From contig CM026427.1 in NCBI GenBank assembly GCA_014871385.1, positions 15,756,930-15,820,929 on the forward strand: a stretch of 64,000 nt of DNA. Direction: 5' to 3'. Within the stretch, counting starts at the first letter, position 1; every line of letters starts with the position of its first letter. This DNA comes from Ceratodon purpureus (lineage: Eukaryota > Streptophyta > Bryopsida > Pseudoditrichales > Ditrichaceae). The notes beneath the pieces are model-generated. The model saw only the letters and a list, made by a program, of their open reading frames with translations. It did not search any database and was not told where the DNA came from. The position numbers were made by a program, and so were the translations under genes. Of this stretch, positions 49,129-61,680 are shown in pieces.

Positions 49129-52100
49129 TCTTGGCCCCTGTAACCATACAATTTCAAACCGGAAGAAAAGAGATCAAGGAACTGAAGTAAGCCAGAAAGT
49201 ATTAAAGGATTCGTGGTTCAGTATGAACCCCATCCAAACCATTTTCCTTAGTAACATCCAGAATCCTTCCCATACTCACAACATGTATACATTCGAATTT
49301 GCCAGAGAAATAGGATACGCTATGAAAATTTTAACCACGCGGCAGTCCACATGTGACCACAAAAATATCTTCTCACGATATCAACTTCAAGGTTTGACGG
49401 CACAGAAAACAGCACATGTGTAGCAGCTACTGAGCATGCCAATGAATCTCTAACAGCATGAAAATGCACATGATCCCAGTTACTGTACCTCAACGTAGAG
49501 AAAAAAGATGTCATCCCCCGCCAGCAAAGTTTCGTTCCACCAGTGAAACCCTACATAGCATCTTCATATCTGCAAAACCAGATTCACTTCCTAAACAATC
49601 CATCTTGATCTCAATGCCACACCTTTCAGACATGCACCACAGGATACAAGGCTCTGTTTCTCACAGACAGGGGCATCATCAAATCTGGTACAAAGCAAAC
49701 AGCACCCAGCCAATACAAAAGCAAGTTACTCCACAAGATTCACGCGGAACCAGAGTCATTAACTTCATTTGCGACAGCATAAAACCTTTCTTAGAGCCAC
49801 TACTCGAAATCCTTTTCACTCAGACATCCTGGAGCAGTTTCAAGTAAAACCCTCAAATGGAAAAACAACCCAAGTCTTGGCACCGATACTTTCCAAGATT
49901 GAGGATCCGCATTCTCCTATTCTGAAAGCCCCAACCCTTACATCAAGCACGCTGCCCAACCAAATCCATATCAAATCTATGCAGTGTCCCCCACACAAAA
50001 CTTTCTCAATCAGTTTTGCATGTTCTGGGTGATCTTTCTCGAACTTTCTCGATCTCTCTTGAGCTTCCTACACATTCAACACGCTCACTTGACCGAAACT
50101 CACGCTCTGAGGTGTCAAAACCTAATAACCCAAACTACGACACCATATTCCAGAGCCAAAGAATCGCTGAAATCCATCTTCTCACTAAACCTTAATCCCT
50201 ACCTCTCATCACAAACACCCAATCCATCACTCAGCGCAGGAACCAGTAACCGGATCCACTCATAAACCTCATCAACAATCACATGAGATTCGTCACAAAG
50301 AACCAGTTAAGTCACCAACAACGAAGATCACAAACACTAAAACCCCGGAGAAATTACCCATCAAGCACGAAGAAACTCCAAACACCGATTCTTCCATCCA
50401 CGCAACCAACCCAAGTGCCCAACTCAATCAAAAACCAACCATCGCCGATCGCTAAACCTCCACAACGCTAATCACCAACCAACTGACAAACAAAAACTCA
50501 CACAAACCTAGGCTTGGAAGACAAATCCCATCGGCACGCCATGGTTATCACTCATGATAGAAACAACTTCTGGGATTGTGGATAACGAAACGGATTGAGA
50601 AGATGGTGACGAAGAAGAAGAAGATGTCAACAAGAATTTGGAGAGATGATCCCGATGGCGTGCAGGAACAGGCACATGGGGCGAGTCTGGTGACAAACAA
50701 GGGTGGTGGCCAATCTGGATGTGGAATATTCATGCTGACATGGAGGAGGACATGTTGAGACATGCCGTATCATTCTGCGAGTGGTTCCACCCGAATCCGG
50801 GGCCGAAACTGGTGACGAACGGATGCTGACTCGTTTGGGCAGCCATCAATGCGAGTCTGGGTCCCAGCAGGAGTCATGGAGACGACGAGGCTGTGTGTCG
50901 AGTTCTGCTGCCTGGCTTCCTTGGTTGATATTTGCGCTAGACACTTGTCTCGTTGTCCTCTCTCCACTCCTCCTCTGCCTTCCTGTACAGATACCTCAAC
51001 TGCCATCTCCCTCCCACACCATCTGTTTCCCACAATTTGCAGGAGCCAAGTTTGTGTCAAGTCTGTGTCAAGTTTGCGTCAAGTTTTTTCGTTGCAGCGT
51101 TAGCTCTGTATCTGGGTGCAGGTATGTGTGCCATTTCTATTCCATTTCATGGTTCATGTTGTTGGTGTTTGGTTGTGAGAAGGGACTGAAACCAGGATGC
51201 ATGGTTAGGGCAGGCTGTGTAGGGTTTGGTGAGGTTGGATTTCTGTGAAGATCAATGACACTGTTGCTTGAAGGTTGTGTTTATTCCTTCTCTTCACTGT
51301 AAGTGTTTGCTTCTATTGAGTTGTTGTGGCTTGGGTGTGGGTTTAGGGGACAAATTGGTGGTAGTCTGGGTTATTAGTATGAATTGTGGCTGAAGGAGAT
51401 GGTTTTTGTTGAATGGTGGTAGAGAATGTTGTGCTACAATGAGAGCAAGGGTTGGAGGTTTTTTTCCCAGTGGGGTGTGTAGTAGCTGTGGTTGTTTAGG
51501 TGCACAATGCGAGTGAGTTTTCTGTGCTTTTAGGCTGTGGACGTTGGGTGCATGTCGCCAGTTTTCTGTACTCGAAACCCTCGTGGCTATGGAAGCCTGA
51601 GGTTTTAGTTCTGGGATTTCTTCTCTCCCAGTCAAGTCGATGCATTGTCATTACTTCCCTAATCAGGAACTTCTATTGCGGTTATTTATTTGGGAACCCA
51701 CTCTATCAGTTCTCCAATTATGTCTGTTTTCAGATAGTGGTTACACTCTAGGGTTGGGATTGCGAGATAGCAAATGGTCGCGAGAATGTTCGCAAATTAT
51801 CTGTTGGGAATGTTAAAGTGCGGAACAACTTCAACTGGGGTTTTCTTTAGTTTACTGTATCGTTGCAACTTCATGGTAGAGGTTTGTTGTTTCCCTGCAA
51901 TTCTGGTGTTTCGGTATCAGATTGTTTTATTATTTGTTTTCTCGTTTTAGTAATGTAGGACCAGTCGGTCAAGGCTTGGTACTGATTTGATTTTTTTTAA
52001 TGGCGATTATGTTAGAGCTAAGGCTGCTTTTGAGTGTGGATTTTTGGCCAAGCTTCAAGGACCTGTAGGAATGTGTATGCTTCTTGATTAGGAAACTCTC

Positions 52101-52383
52101 ATAAATTACGGGTGACGATGTGCAATTCCAGATGTTCAGACACGTATTGTAGTGCAGTGAATTGTCACTCTCATGAGGTTTTACTGTGTCTGCTTGAGGT
52201 ACTTGAATGAATTGGGATCGTATTTTAGAAATGTTATGTGTATTAGTGACGTCATTCGTATTTAGGCCCTAGTGCAGGGCTTGATTCAATCGATTGATGT
52301 CATGTTGTATCGTTGGTGTAGGTTTCTTGAGATAACCTGAGCAAGAAAAGCAAAGTTTCCAAGCATCGCATTCGCATTCAATA
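49129..52383. promoter_or_regulatory. Divergent intergenic region between BTB and BAH genes
   Basis: The BTB gene runs left and the BAH gene right from this interval; likely leaders and first introns occupy both flanks. 50560-51060 is GC-richer and probably holds the shared promoter. The frames here (for example 50781-51248) lack domains and continuity. No other gene was seen. Confidence 0.45.
50508..50552 (-). other. Candidate upstream ORF in the BTB 5' leader
   Basis: An ATG at 50552 opens a 14-codon frame ending TAG exactly at a possible splice donor (CCTAG|GTTTGTGTG), which would join a leader exon at 49138 (ACAG|GGGCCAAG) just before the main ATG. If so, this is a uORF in a spliced leader. 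Speculative. Confidence 0.3.
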
Positions 52384-55300
52384 ATGGGGAAAAGGAAGCT
52401 AGACAGCGCCTTGGATGGCGAGTCTGATGAAAAAGAGAAAAGCCTGAAGTCGTCCGATGGGGGTGCTAGTGATGAAGAATATACTCCCGAGGTGAAAGTC
52501 GTAGGAGAAGTCATAAAGAAAGCAGGAGGGAAGCTGAAAGGAGACAAGGGAAGAAAGATGTACCAGGCTTTTGAAGTGGATGGAAATCGCTACGATGTTG
52601 TAAGAGCATTCTTTCTAATATTTGGTTCTCAATCAGCTGGAAATATGGGCTGGTGTTATAACGTAAACATTGGCTAAATCACTATTGCATCAGTGTCATG
52701 CAGCGTTCACAATATTAATGGCAGGCTTTGAAGTTTTTAAAGTTTGTATGTCTGTTTGAGTAACCGTCAGATGCACCTTTTTGAAGTCCTTGTTTTGATT
52801 ACTTTGCCAGGATGATCCCGTTCTTGTCACACCCGAGAGGACGAGTCAGAAGCCTTATGTGGCTATCATCAAGGTAATTGTGTGGATGACTTACAACTCA
52901 ATCTGCAAGCTTGTGGATTATTATGTGTAATTGAAAACAGCTGAATCAAGGTTTAGTTTGGCAAGTACATGCAACGAAGAGAGTATGTGCAGGTGGAGTA
53001 AACATTAATCACAACCTCTATCCACCTCTGCAGAAAGTTATGCAGGCGAAAGATGGGACGGTTCAAATTGAAGGGCAATGGTTCTATAGACCCGAGGAGG
53101 CAGAGAAGAAGGGTGGAGGCACGTGGGCATCATCAGATTCAAGGGAGCTATTCTACAGCTTCCACATTGATGAAGTACCAGCGGAGTCTGTCATGCACAA
53201 ATGCCAAGTCCATTTTATACCTCCGAATAAGCAACTGCCCCTGCGACACAAACACCCAGGCTTCATAGTCCGCCGGGTCTACGATGCTTGTGAGAAGAAG
53301 TTGTTTAACTTAACCGATAAAGATTACGAGGATCCTATGCAGCAGGAGATTGATCTCCTTGTTCAGAAAACTCGGGATGCTCTCGGAGACTTACTTGACA
53401 TAGATGCGGATGAGCCGATGGCTCCCGCGGACGAGGAGGTTGTCCCAGATGTGAAAGTCAAGAGAAAGGTGCCTGCGAAGAGAACAGTCGCGCCATTAAA
53501 CCTCAAGGGTGAAGAGTTTAGTCTCAGCGATCCAAAAGTTCAAGCAGACACACCAACAACTGGTAAAGCTGATACTACAAAAGCCGAGACTCCCACTAGT
53601 ACTGTAGGTACAGATTCAGAGGTTTCCACCCTCTTGAGGAACCACGGTGTCTTATTGAGTGTCCATGCGCGGGACCGCTGGCTTGAAAAATTAGTGCAGA
53701 CGATCCGAGATCTCTGTGGAGGTGGCAAAGGGTTCAATTCAAAGAATGGAGGTGACGAACCTTCGAGTAAAGATGATGGTGACGCGAGTAAGGGACGTAC
53801 CGTAGCCGAGGCTGAAGGAGGCAAACAGCGGTTGGGAAGGCGTGGAAGCTTCTTGGTAAGCTTGTCGATCCACCATACTATATCTTAGGCGATGCCCCCA
53901 TCACAGATTATTGAGAATTTGTTCTTTCGAGGTTTTGTGTAATTTTAGTCAATTATTCACGTTTTGATCAAGAGATCTAAGAAGTGCATTCTACTATTAA
54001 CTTTTCAATTTTAAATTTGTGTTCTTGGATCACTGGCAGGGAGAGGGAGAACTTGCCTGGCCTGAGGTTGCCCCTGCAGCTGTCGAAGTAGCCAGTGCAC
54101 TGGAGAGACTGAGCCATGACTCACTTGGCAATGATTTGCATAAGTATAACCTTAAAATGCGCCAATTAGACTTTAATGTCAAGGTACTGCTTTGTATGAT
54201 GCATGAGATATATTGGTCTTTTTTTCTTTTGTGAGAATTATGTTTGCATTAACAATGTCGTGTGTCTTAAGCTGCACATCATGTTGATTTGATTCCGAGG
54301 TTTTTTTGGCTGGTGATTGATTTATCAACGAAGATGCGGTTGTTTTCTTTTTGGTGACAGAACAACAAGGTTTTGGCTCGTCGCCTTCTGAGCAAGGAAC
54401 TGGAACCCGCTAAAGTCATAAACATGACTCCCGCTGAACTGAAGGTTTGTGATTTCATTTGAGGTCTACTTTGCTATTGCTCTTGGGGTCCTACTCTAAT
54501 TGTTCTATGGCCTGAAAGTTGGTTTGGGCCCTGTACACAGTATATAGTACAGTTTAAGACCCTGCTAGCTCACATCGTTGTCGAAGTGTGAATGCATAGT
54601 GCATATATGCGACAAGTCATACCCTAGTTAGATTATATGCCTAGGTCCTTGAAAGCCCTATTCCTAAAGAAAGTGTGTTTTTCGGGAGCTGGGCGTGTGC
54701 ATGTGCGCGTTTGGCTTTATCTCTATACATGCTGTTGCACCATCTTGGTTTTGTGGAACAAAAATTCATTTCATCTATCTCTACAGTTCCTTTTTAGTCA
54801 GCTGTTTATCTTTGTCGTGCAGGATGGGTATATAGCAGCTGAGAGGGAAGATCAAGAACCCCCTGAACCAGAGACTATGCAGGTATGAGGCCTCCTCCAT
54901 GGCTACTTTTAGTTCCGTTGTGAATTAGTTTATCTAGTTTATCTACACCTTATAATATTACAGAACATTTGGTTTTCGTTTATGTGTTCTAATGCGGATT
55001 TGTCAGCAGATGGCAGATGTTCGGTGTTCAATATGCACAGAACGGGAAGTAGGTGTCATTGACATTATCCATGTGGGTTATGGGGATCGCTACCAGGTAT
55101 GTCTAATGATACTTTCTCGTGTGCTTATTTGATGTTAGTTAAGATGTGAATCATGTAATTGTCACGAGTTTGCTCTTGCGTATCAGAATGAATAGTTGGA
55201 GCTGAGTCTATACTGTAGTTAGTGTGACTTCGTTTGCGACGGAGGTGATAATACGTGATCTGCTCCCAGCACATTAGCCCATCTTGCTATCTACAGTTGA

Positions 55301-55944
55301 CATAAAGCTTGATGTTATTTCTGAAGTTTCTGTTTACACTCATCAAGAATGCTGGTTCTGTAATCGAAAAGCTTATAGACTCTCCTTTTGGCTCCTTTGT
55401 GCAGTTGGAATGCATGAAGTGTGGCAACACGTGGTACTCATCAAGGGACGCTATTTCCTCGCTGGTAATCAAAACCGCAGGAGGTCCCCCAAATGTGGGT
55501 ATAGCACCGTGGGCAACCTCCAAGTTTGATGAGGTGGAAAAAGACATTCAGTCAGGCTCTGTTACCCCAGATGCAGATAACTCTTCTGCAGCCACTGTCA
55601 TAGAAACCAAGTCACCCAGAGACGCTAAACCCCCCACTCCCCATCACACGAGGCACTATGAAGAAGTTGAGAACATTCTCAATGAACACCTATCTGTTGC
55701 AAACCCAGCTGTTGAAGAACTTGTGAGCACCAACCCTCAAGCAGCTGGTGCTACTGAAGAAAAACAAGATAAACATACAGAAATAGATACTGAAAACACG
55801 AAGAGCAAGCCACCACCTCCAGAGGTGACCACAGACTCCAAAAGCGAGCCGGAGAAATCACATGTGGATGGAGCAACTGGAAGCGCCCTCCCAGAAAAAT
55901 CTGCTACGGATGGTACTACACAAACTGTAGAACACTCTGCATAA
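52384..55944 (+). CDS. BAH + TFIIS-central + zinc-ribbon chromatin protein (AIPP3/BDT1-like)
   Basis: Exons 52384-52599, 52811-52873, 53034-53855, 54040-54183, 54361-54444, 54823-54882, 55007-55096 and 55405-55944 join in phase 0 to 672 residues. A charged N-terminus leads into a BAH domain (about 60-215) with YQAFEVDGNRYDVDDPVLVTPE, VQIEGQWFYRPEEA, RELFYSFHIDEVPAESVMHKCQVHFI and PGFIVRRVYDACEKKLF. A TFIIS central-type segment follows (about 380-445, NNKVLARRLLSKELEPAKVINMTPAELK). Then comes a C-x2-C...C-x2-C zinc ribbon (RCSICTERE and LECMKCGNTW) and an acidic disordered tail. In Arabidopsis AIPP3/BDT1 (At4g11560 and relatives) the BAH reads H3K27me3 and represses transcription with PHD partners and CPL2; a similar role here is inferred from domain order. 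The acceptor at 55001-55009 is a CAGCAG pair. Confidence 0.9.
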
Positions 55945-56957
55945 TTTAATGAGCCTTCTCTTCTTCGCTTTGGCCAGGTTCGTGGAACATTGCTGCGATT
56001 CAATCAATCTATGCAGTATGCTATTCAGTCTTACTTAGATTGGTGACTAGAGAGCTAAGGTTCTTTCCTTTGAGATACGAAGCGTTCTGTTAGGATGAAG
56101 TACTGAAGTTTAACCAATACTTAGAAAAGACACATGGTTGTATCATATTTGAGACTAGCCGAAGTGCAATCTGGTGTAATATAGGATCCACTGAGAGATG
56201 TTCAGGTTTTCCCGTTTTATAAATTCAGAACTCAGTTGATATGTTTTCCACATCAGGGTCCTGTGATTTGCCTGTAAAAGATACGTAAGAGTAATGTCTG
56301 CATTATAATCCTTCCACTCATCTATGTGTTTCCGTTCGGAGTTGAATGCTAACAACTCCTTCTTTTTCCTACTCATGATCTCGTGATGTGCTTGGATGCG
56401 ATCTGCTTCACCTCGAATTTAAACTTCGTTGGTAAAAGGAGGCTTTTCCAATCCCATCCTGTGTGTTATGGAGGCCGTACATTCCCGAGTCCATTATATA
56501 CCTAATGAGCAGTCAATTATCACTAATTACTTCATCACCTAAAAACCTTCCCATTTTTTAAATAGTGAGGATAGGACCATCCAAATCAGTGAAGTGGAAA
56601 AATACCCGCAAAGAGCGTTGACCACCTGGCTTTTCTCCTGCTGCTAGCAGGAAATACCCAGTTCCACCGTAAACCCATACTATTATTCAGAGATGGAGGG
56701 AGAAACTACTATTCATTCACAAGAACAGCTCAGCGAATTCCATGTCTAGTCACTGCATGTTGATACAATCTTAGAAAAATTATAGTATTTTATTCATATA
56801 CAATACACACGCAACAGGCATCGCACATGTACAGACGAAATCACAAGGCAAGTCTTATGGTGTACAGCTGAACTAAAATATAGTCTTATGGAGTACGATA
56901 TCAGGAGCATATTATAGTCTAATTGCAAAATTTTCCGGCACTTCTCCGGTGGACCAG
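55945..56957. other. Intergenic, nothing recognised
   Basis: BAH gene 3' region followed by AT-rich DNA. The frame 56155-56376 (-) has no domain. Confidence 0.5.
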
Positions 56958-57359
56958 CTAACTCAGCAAGGGAACCAAAACATCAGCGCGTTCTTCCGAC
57001 CTCTCGACGTCCAATTTCTTGTTGCTGGGCCACTCCACGACATCTATAAGTGCAGCTTCATCGTCATGGATCACTTCCTGCAACGTCGACAACGTCGACA
57101 TTGGCAGAAAGTTAGACGACGAGGTTTCTGACAAAAACTTGGCGACTGGGTTCAGGGATCGAAGTGCCCATGCGAGGGTCTTGCCGACCGCCTCGGCCAC
57201 TGTCGCCATATCCTCGTCACATATCAATGTCATTGGAATAGTCTACAATAAACTTTCAATTGAAACAAAAACCCTCGAGTATCAGTAGCTAGTCACCTAC
57301 GCAGATCTTCACAACATCATCATCGTCCACTTCCTGCAACTTGTAGCCTGTTGACGATC
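56958..57359 (-). CDS. Possible 3' exons of an unidentified gene
   Basis: On the minus strand, a 59-nt exon (57359-57301) after a TTTGCAG acceptor encodes SSTGYKLQEVDDDDVVKIC. A 58-bp intron with GTAGGT...TTGTAG follows, and a 95-codon exon (57242-56958) begins TIPMTLICDEDMATVAEAVG and ends ADVLVPLLS. The texture is protein-like, but I do not recognise it, and no convincing upstream exon was found; it may be a 3' remnant. Confidence 0.3.
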
Positions 57360-57998
57360 CTGCAAACTGGGACTAGGAATTCTGGGGCGAATTGACAATA
57401 CTGTCTCGAAATCTTCTGAAGATAATCTCTAACTGGAGTGATCCACTTAATTAACACTCTTCTATCAGTAGCATGCATCAGCTGCAGTGCTAAGTACTGT
57501 CCTAAGTAACCCACTAGTTCTATTGCTCTTCAATCGTCACGTTTGTCGAGCTTCCCAGGAGCACCAAGACGGCGAAAGTTCATGGATTGCTCAGTGAAAG
57601 AGTGTACATGATTCAACCAGAGCTGCACGGTGAAGTACAAGTACTGGTGAACATTACCATATATGCGACGATTTCGGACTTGGAATGCCATCGCCGAAGT
57701 GCTTTGTTTCCCAGAATACTGGATATTACTTGGTCACTTGATGATGTGTTTGAACAGGTCGAATCCCCATACCCCATTCTACACAGATCGATATTACCGT
57801 CCACGTGGTGAAGAGCACACCGCACTGCACACCACGTGAATATGGTTTACTTCTGCGATTTCTAAATTGGGCCAAGTTTAAGGTTATCCTCGAGGTTAGA
57901 AAATTATATCATAAATCACATGATAAAAGCGGAATGTTATCAGTAAAACATTCGGTCGGTGAGTAATTCTGTACCGCCCTGATGATAGCGTCCCTTTG

Positions 57999-58712
57999 CT
58001 AAGAGTTTAGCTTGATTGTCAATTTCCAAGTACGACAATTTTCATTGCAGACGTCGTCGGATGCGTCTTTCTTTCGAGCACCTCTCTCAGACGCTGACTT
58101 CGTCTGTGAGCATTTCGCAGGAGTTGATATTTTCTTCTTCGTGCGACCAAGCTGTTCATTTACTGTTACTATGCTTGAGCAACTGAGAACTTGCACCGTT
58201 AGATCTCAGATAAAGAATGTTTGGATCTGAATCTGTTACTGCGGGAAGTAAGGATGATGAATTGAAGATCAAATCTGGATCCTTGGCAGAAACGGAATTT
58301 TGGAAGTTTTTTATAAGTACATGGCGAATCACAACTTCGATGCCTTGAAGTCCTACCACTGAGGATTGTAACTTCATTTTTCGATGACATGGTTGAAATC
58401 ATGATCGGTAGACAAAACAACCGCCAATTACAGGAATCTATAAGAATCGGTAAGCTCAGCAACTTGAGCCCAGAAACTGTTGATAGGAAATATTGGACAC
58501 TTGCTCCCGGCATTGCGGAGAAGTCCTTCGTGTCTCCATTTTGGGGCAAGTTCGGTGCCTCCGCCGCCGTGTGATTCTTGCGGATGAGCGCTCTGACGTC
58601 GTCCTAGTTTGTCAGCTTGCATGACGAGAAACAACCATTTGCTGGCATCCTTTTTAGGAATCCTTTTCTTAGATCCATTTGACAATTGTTGTGATACTGG
58701 AGAAGGCGGCAC
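57999..58712 (-). pseudogene. Possible decayed gene fragments
   Basis: Minus-strand frames at 58712-58428 (with KKRIPKKDASKWLFLVMQAD and ELAPKWRHEGLLRNAG) and 58196-57999 (lysine-rich, KKKISTPAKC) look protein-like but are separated by stops without clear splice sites. No family was recognised. They may be remnants of the same locus as 56958-57359. Confidence 0.2.
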
Positions 58713-59416
58713 TGGAGCAGGTGATGATCTCCATTCGGTGTGTCAGTGATGAATTTTGCTTCGGGGCTTGGAAGTTGAACTGTCCCAAGTGGACGCCTTT
58801 CTCCTTCCACACTCATTATGACAGATGCTAGCTTGAAGAAGTTACCAGGTAGCAATTATAGACGGAGCCACATTCCAAGTGATAAATCTTACAACTCCAA
58901 TGCACTGGCTGTACTGGACACTGCAATTAATTTGGTAACTGAAGTGGCAATGTGCATTCGGTGTGAGTCCAATCCATGAAGAAAATCGAACCAGCTCCGA
59001 AGTTCTATCCTGTCTCCATGATGCAGGCCCAGAGTGTACAAAACAATGACTTTGTTATGATCCTTTCTAAACAAATTTTAATTATGTCTTTATTGAAAAA
59101 CCTCATTAATCCATAATTACGTGTTGTCCATGGACCATGACATCCAAGGTATGAATTCCCTTATATACCACTAATAACAATCATATCATAAATAGGATGA
59201 TGTACTTCAATTAACAGAATATGATAAGAAAAATATAATTTACCAAATTCACTTAACATGAGCCTATATAACAATTAAGGATCTATAACAACCACTTTAC
59301 TTGATAACACTTTCAAAAGTATCTATTTCATACATAAACATGACATCACTTTTCTTCTCCAAAAATTCTTCTTAAAGTAAACATACATATATCCACAATG
59401 ACTTATTTGGTATAAC
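58713..59416. other. AT-rich intergenic DNA
   Basis: No gene or element ends recognised. Confidence 0.5.
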
Positions 59417-60154
59417 AGGGGGAGAGCACAATAAAGTGTACCACAAAGTGCAACATGTGATCACTAGGAAGTGAATATGAAGTGTGCTGTTTTTTATTGC
59501 TCAAAGCTAATTTTGAGCATTTTGGTGTAGTTTTTGAGCATTTTAGTCACTTTTTAAGGTGTCACAAGGTATCTTACAGGCTTCTCCATAAGAAAAACAT
59601 CTTCAATTGAAACTTAATTTGACCGCTAGTTCTAAATCATGAAAATGAACTTTTCCAAAGTCTTAATTTCTTCATTTGGAGCCCTCTATTGTCTTTAGAG
59701 GATGTTTTTTCCAATTTAAAAAACAATGTTCGGTGAAAAAAACCTCTCAAAAAGTTTCGTCGAAAACAGCTCCTCAAAAACGTCCCAACGAAACTTTTTG
59801 GCTGTACAAACTTCCAAAGGAATTGCTTAGGCTCATTTTTGAAACCACAATTCACAATCGGAGGGTACAGCGCAGTCAAAAGTGATTTCTAACATTTGTG
59901 CACTCTTTTTTGTCCACTTCTTCAAATGACAGCATTCACTTTGGATCACTTGCCCTGACTCGTAAGGCTTCCTAAAAGGCACACATCGGTTCCAAAATTT
60001 TGTAGACTCAAGATGACCGAGTCTATTTTCTATACCCGAAGCCCCTTCCAACATCTCATCAAATTATATGTCACTTTTCTTAGTGTTTACAACAATGGCT
60101 GAAATTGGCAATGAGCTAAGCACTTTTGTGGTACACTTTATTGTGCTTCCCCCC
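59417..60154. mobile_element. 740-bp TIR element, GGGGGG family, copy 1
   Basis: Left end AGGGGGAGAGCACAATAAAG, right end the complement of GGGGGGAAGCACAATAAAG. The terminal repeats run about 30 bp and continue through ACCACAAAAGTGC. AAC flanks both sides, a 3-bp target duplication (with the first G read as a mutated A). No transposase. It is paralogous to the next element. Confidence 0.8.
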
Positions 60155-60347
60155 AACATAAGTTTTGGAGGTCTCCAATAAGGAGAAAAACCACTTCAAG
60201 GCAATATGTTTTTCTTTATCAAGGAGTTATGCAAGACTAAATAATAAAAATAGATAAGAATTTATGCAAAGCTCTAGCACTTCTTAGCCACGTGATACAA
60301 TCATACATGATCCAACACTTCCAAGACACATGTTCATCTAAGCGTAC
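60155..60347. other. Spacer between the twin elements
   Basis: A 193-bp AT-rich unique spacer. Nothing recognised. Confidence 0.5.
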
Positions 60348-61087
60348 GGGGGGAGAGCACAATAAAGTGGACCACAAAGTGCAAAGTGTGACCACTAACA
60401 AGTGAATATGAAGTGTGCTGTTTTTGAAGGCTCAAAGCTGATTTTGAGGATTTTGGTGTAGTTTTTGAGCATTTTAGTCACTTTCTAAGGTGTCATAAGG
60501 TATCTTACACACACCTTCATAAAAAGAACATCCTGAATTGAAACTAAATTTGACCACTAGTTCTAAATCATGAAAATGAACTTTTCCAAAGTCTTGATTT
60601 CTTCATTTGGGGCCTTCTATTGTCTTTAGATGATGTTTTTTTCAATTTAAAAAACAATGTTTGGTGAAAAAAAAGTGACAAAAAGTATCGCGGAAAAGAC
60701 CCTCTTAAAAAGCATCCTTGCAATACTTTTGGAACCTTAAATCAATCAATGAGTATATGAATTGACTATTTTAGAATACCTTTTAAACATACGGAGGGCC
60801 CCGCGAAATTAAAAGTGATTTCGGACAAAACCCTAAACCGTTTTGTTCACTTTTCCAAATGAGTCCATTCACTCTGCCCGAGTTCAACGTCTCCGTTTTC
60901 CATTGTAAACTCAATGTCCTCTCTTGCAACTTTGGGAAGTTGAAGAAGATCAAGTCTACTTTCCGTATCCCAAACTCAATCTTGCATCGACATAACATAG
61001 ATCCCACTTTCCCTAGTGTTTACAGAAGGGGCTGAAATTGGTGAAAAGATAAGCACTGTTTTGGTTCTCTTTATTGTGCTTCCCCCC
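60348..61087. mobile_element. 740-bp TIR element, GGGGGG family, copy 2
   Basis: The ends GGGGGGAGAGCACAATAAAG and the complement of GGGGGGAAGCACAATAAAG are flanked by TAC on both sides, again a 3-bp duplication. The left two thirds match copy 1 closely (shared GAGCATTTTAGTCACTTT and AAACAATGTTTGGTGAAA-like blocks) and the right part is more diverged. Same orientation as copy 1. Superfamily unsettled: 3-bp duplications fit CACTA or PIF/Harbinger, but the terminus is neither classical form. Confidence 0.8.
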
Positions 61088-61680
61088 TACGAAGCTCTCG
61101 AAAGTTGATGAATTTTGCATTCTAAGGTGAGAATTTTCTTGCATTTAAATAAAGAAATCATCACATTGAGTAGTAGATGCTCCCTAACCTTGATACAACA
61201 ACGTCTCTTGTTACGGTGGTCACATCTCTTTAAGTAGTTTTTGTACATGCCAGCGTCACGATATTGTACAGCACAAAGTGCCACTCTTCTTTCAAATTGT
61301 GATTTAAGTTTGCACGTGGTCACAATCATATATGAGGACTTATGCTATAATTGATTGTGATCTACATTTTCACCACATTCATTGACCAACTATGTATGCC
61401 TAGGGCCTCAATAGTTTTAGCCTTTAGGATGCCTTAGAGATGTTTTTCTCTCCAATATTGGATAGTAGATGCAAGTTTTTCTCTCCAACTTTACCATTCA
61501 ATGTATATCTCGATCAACTTCATAATATTATTGCAATATTGTTTGATAGTAGGTACTCATTTAGAAGGTACATAAGATTACAAGAACTTTGTTGTTCCCA
61601 CAAAAGTTACTATTAATTAATACTATTATACCACAATCAAAACTTTCCAGCTCAACCCTTGGCCCATTACGCAATGAGCC
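61088..61680. other. Intergenic, nothing recognised
   Basis: AT-rich DNA without coding signal. Confidence 0.5.
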
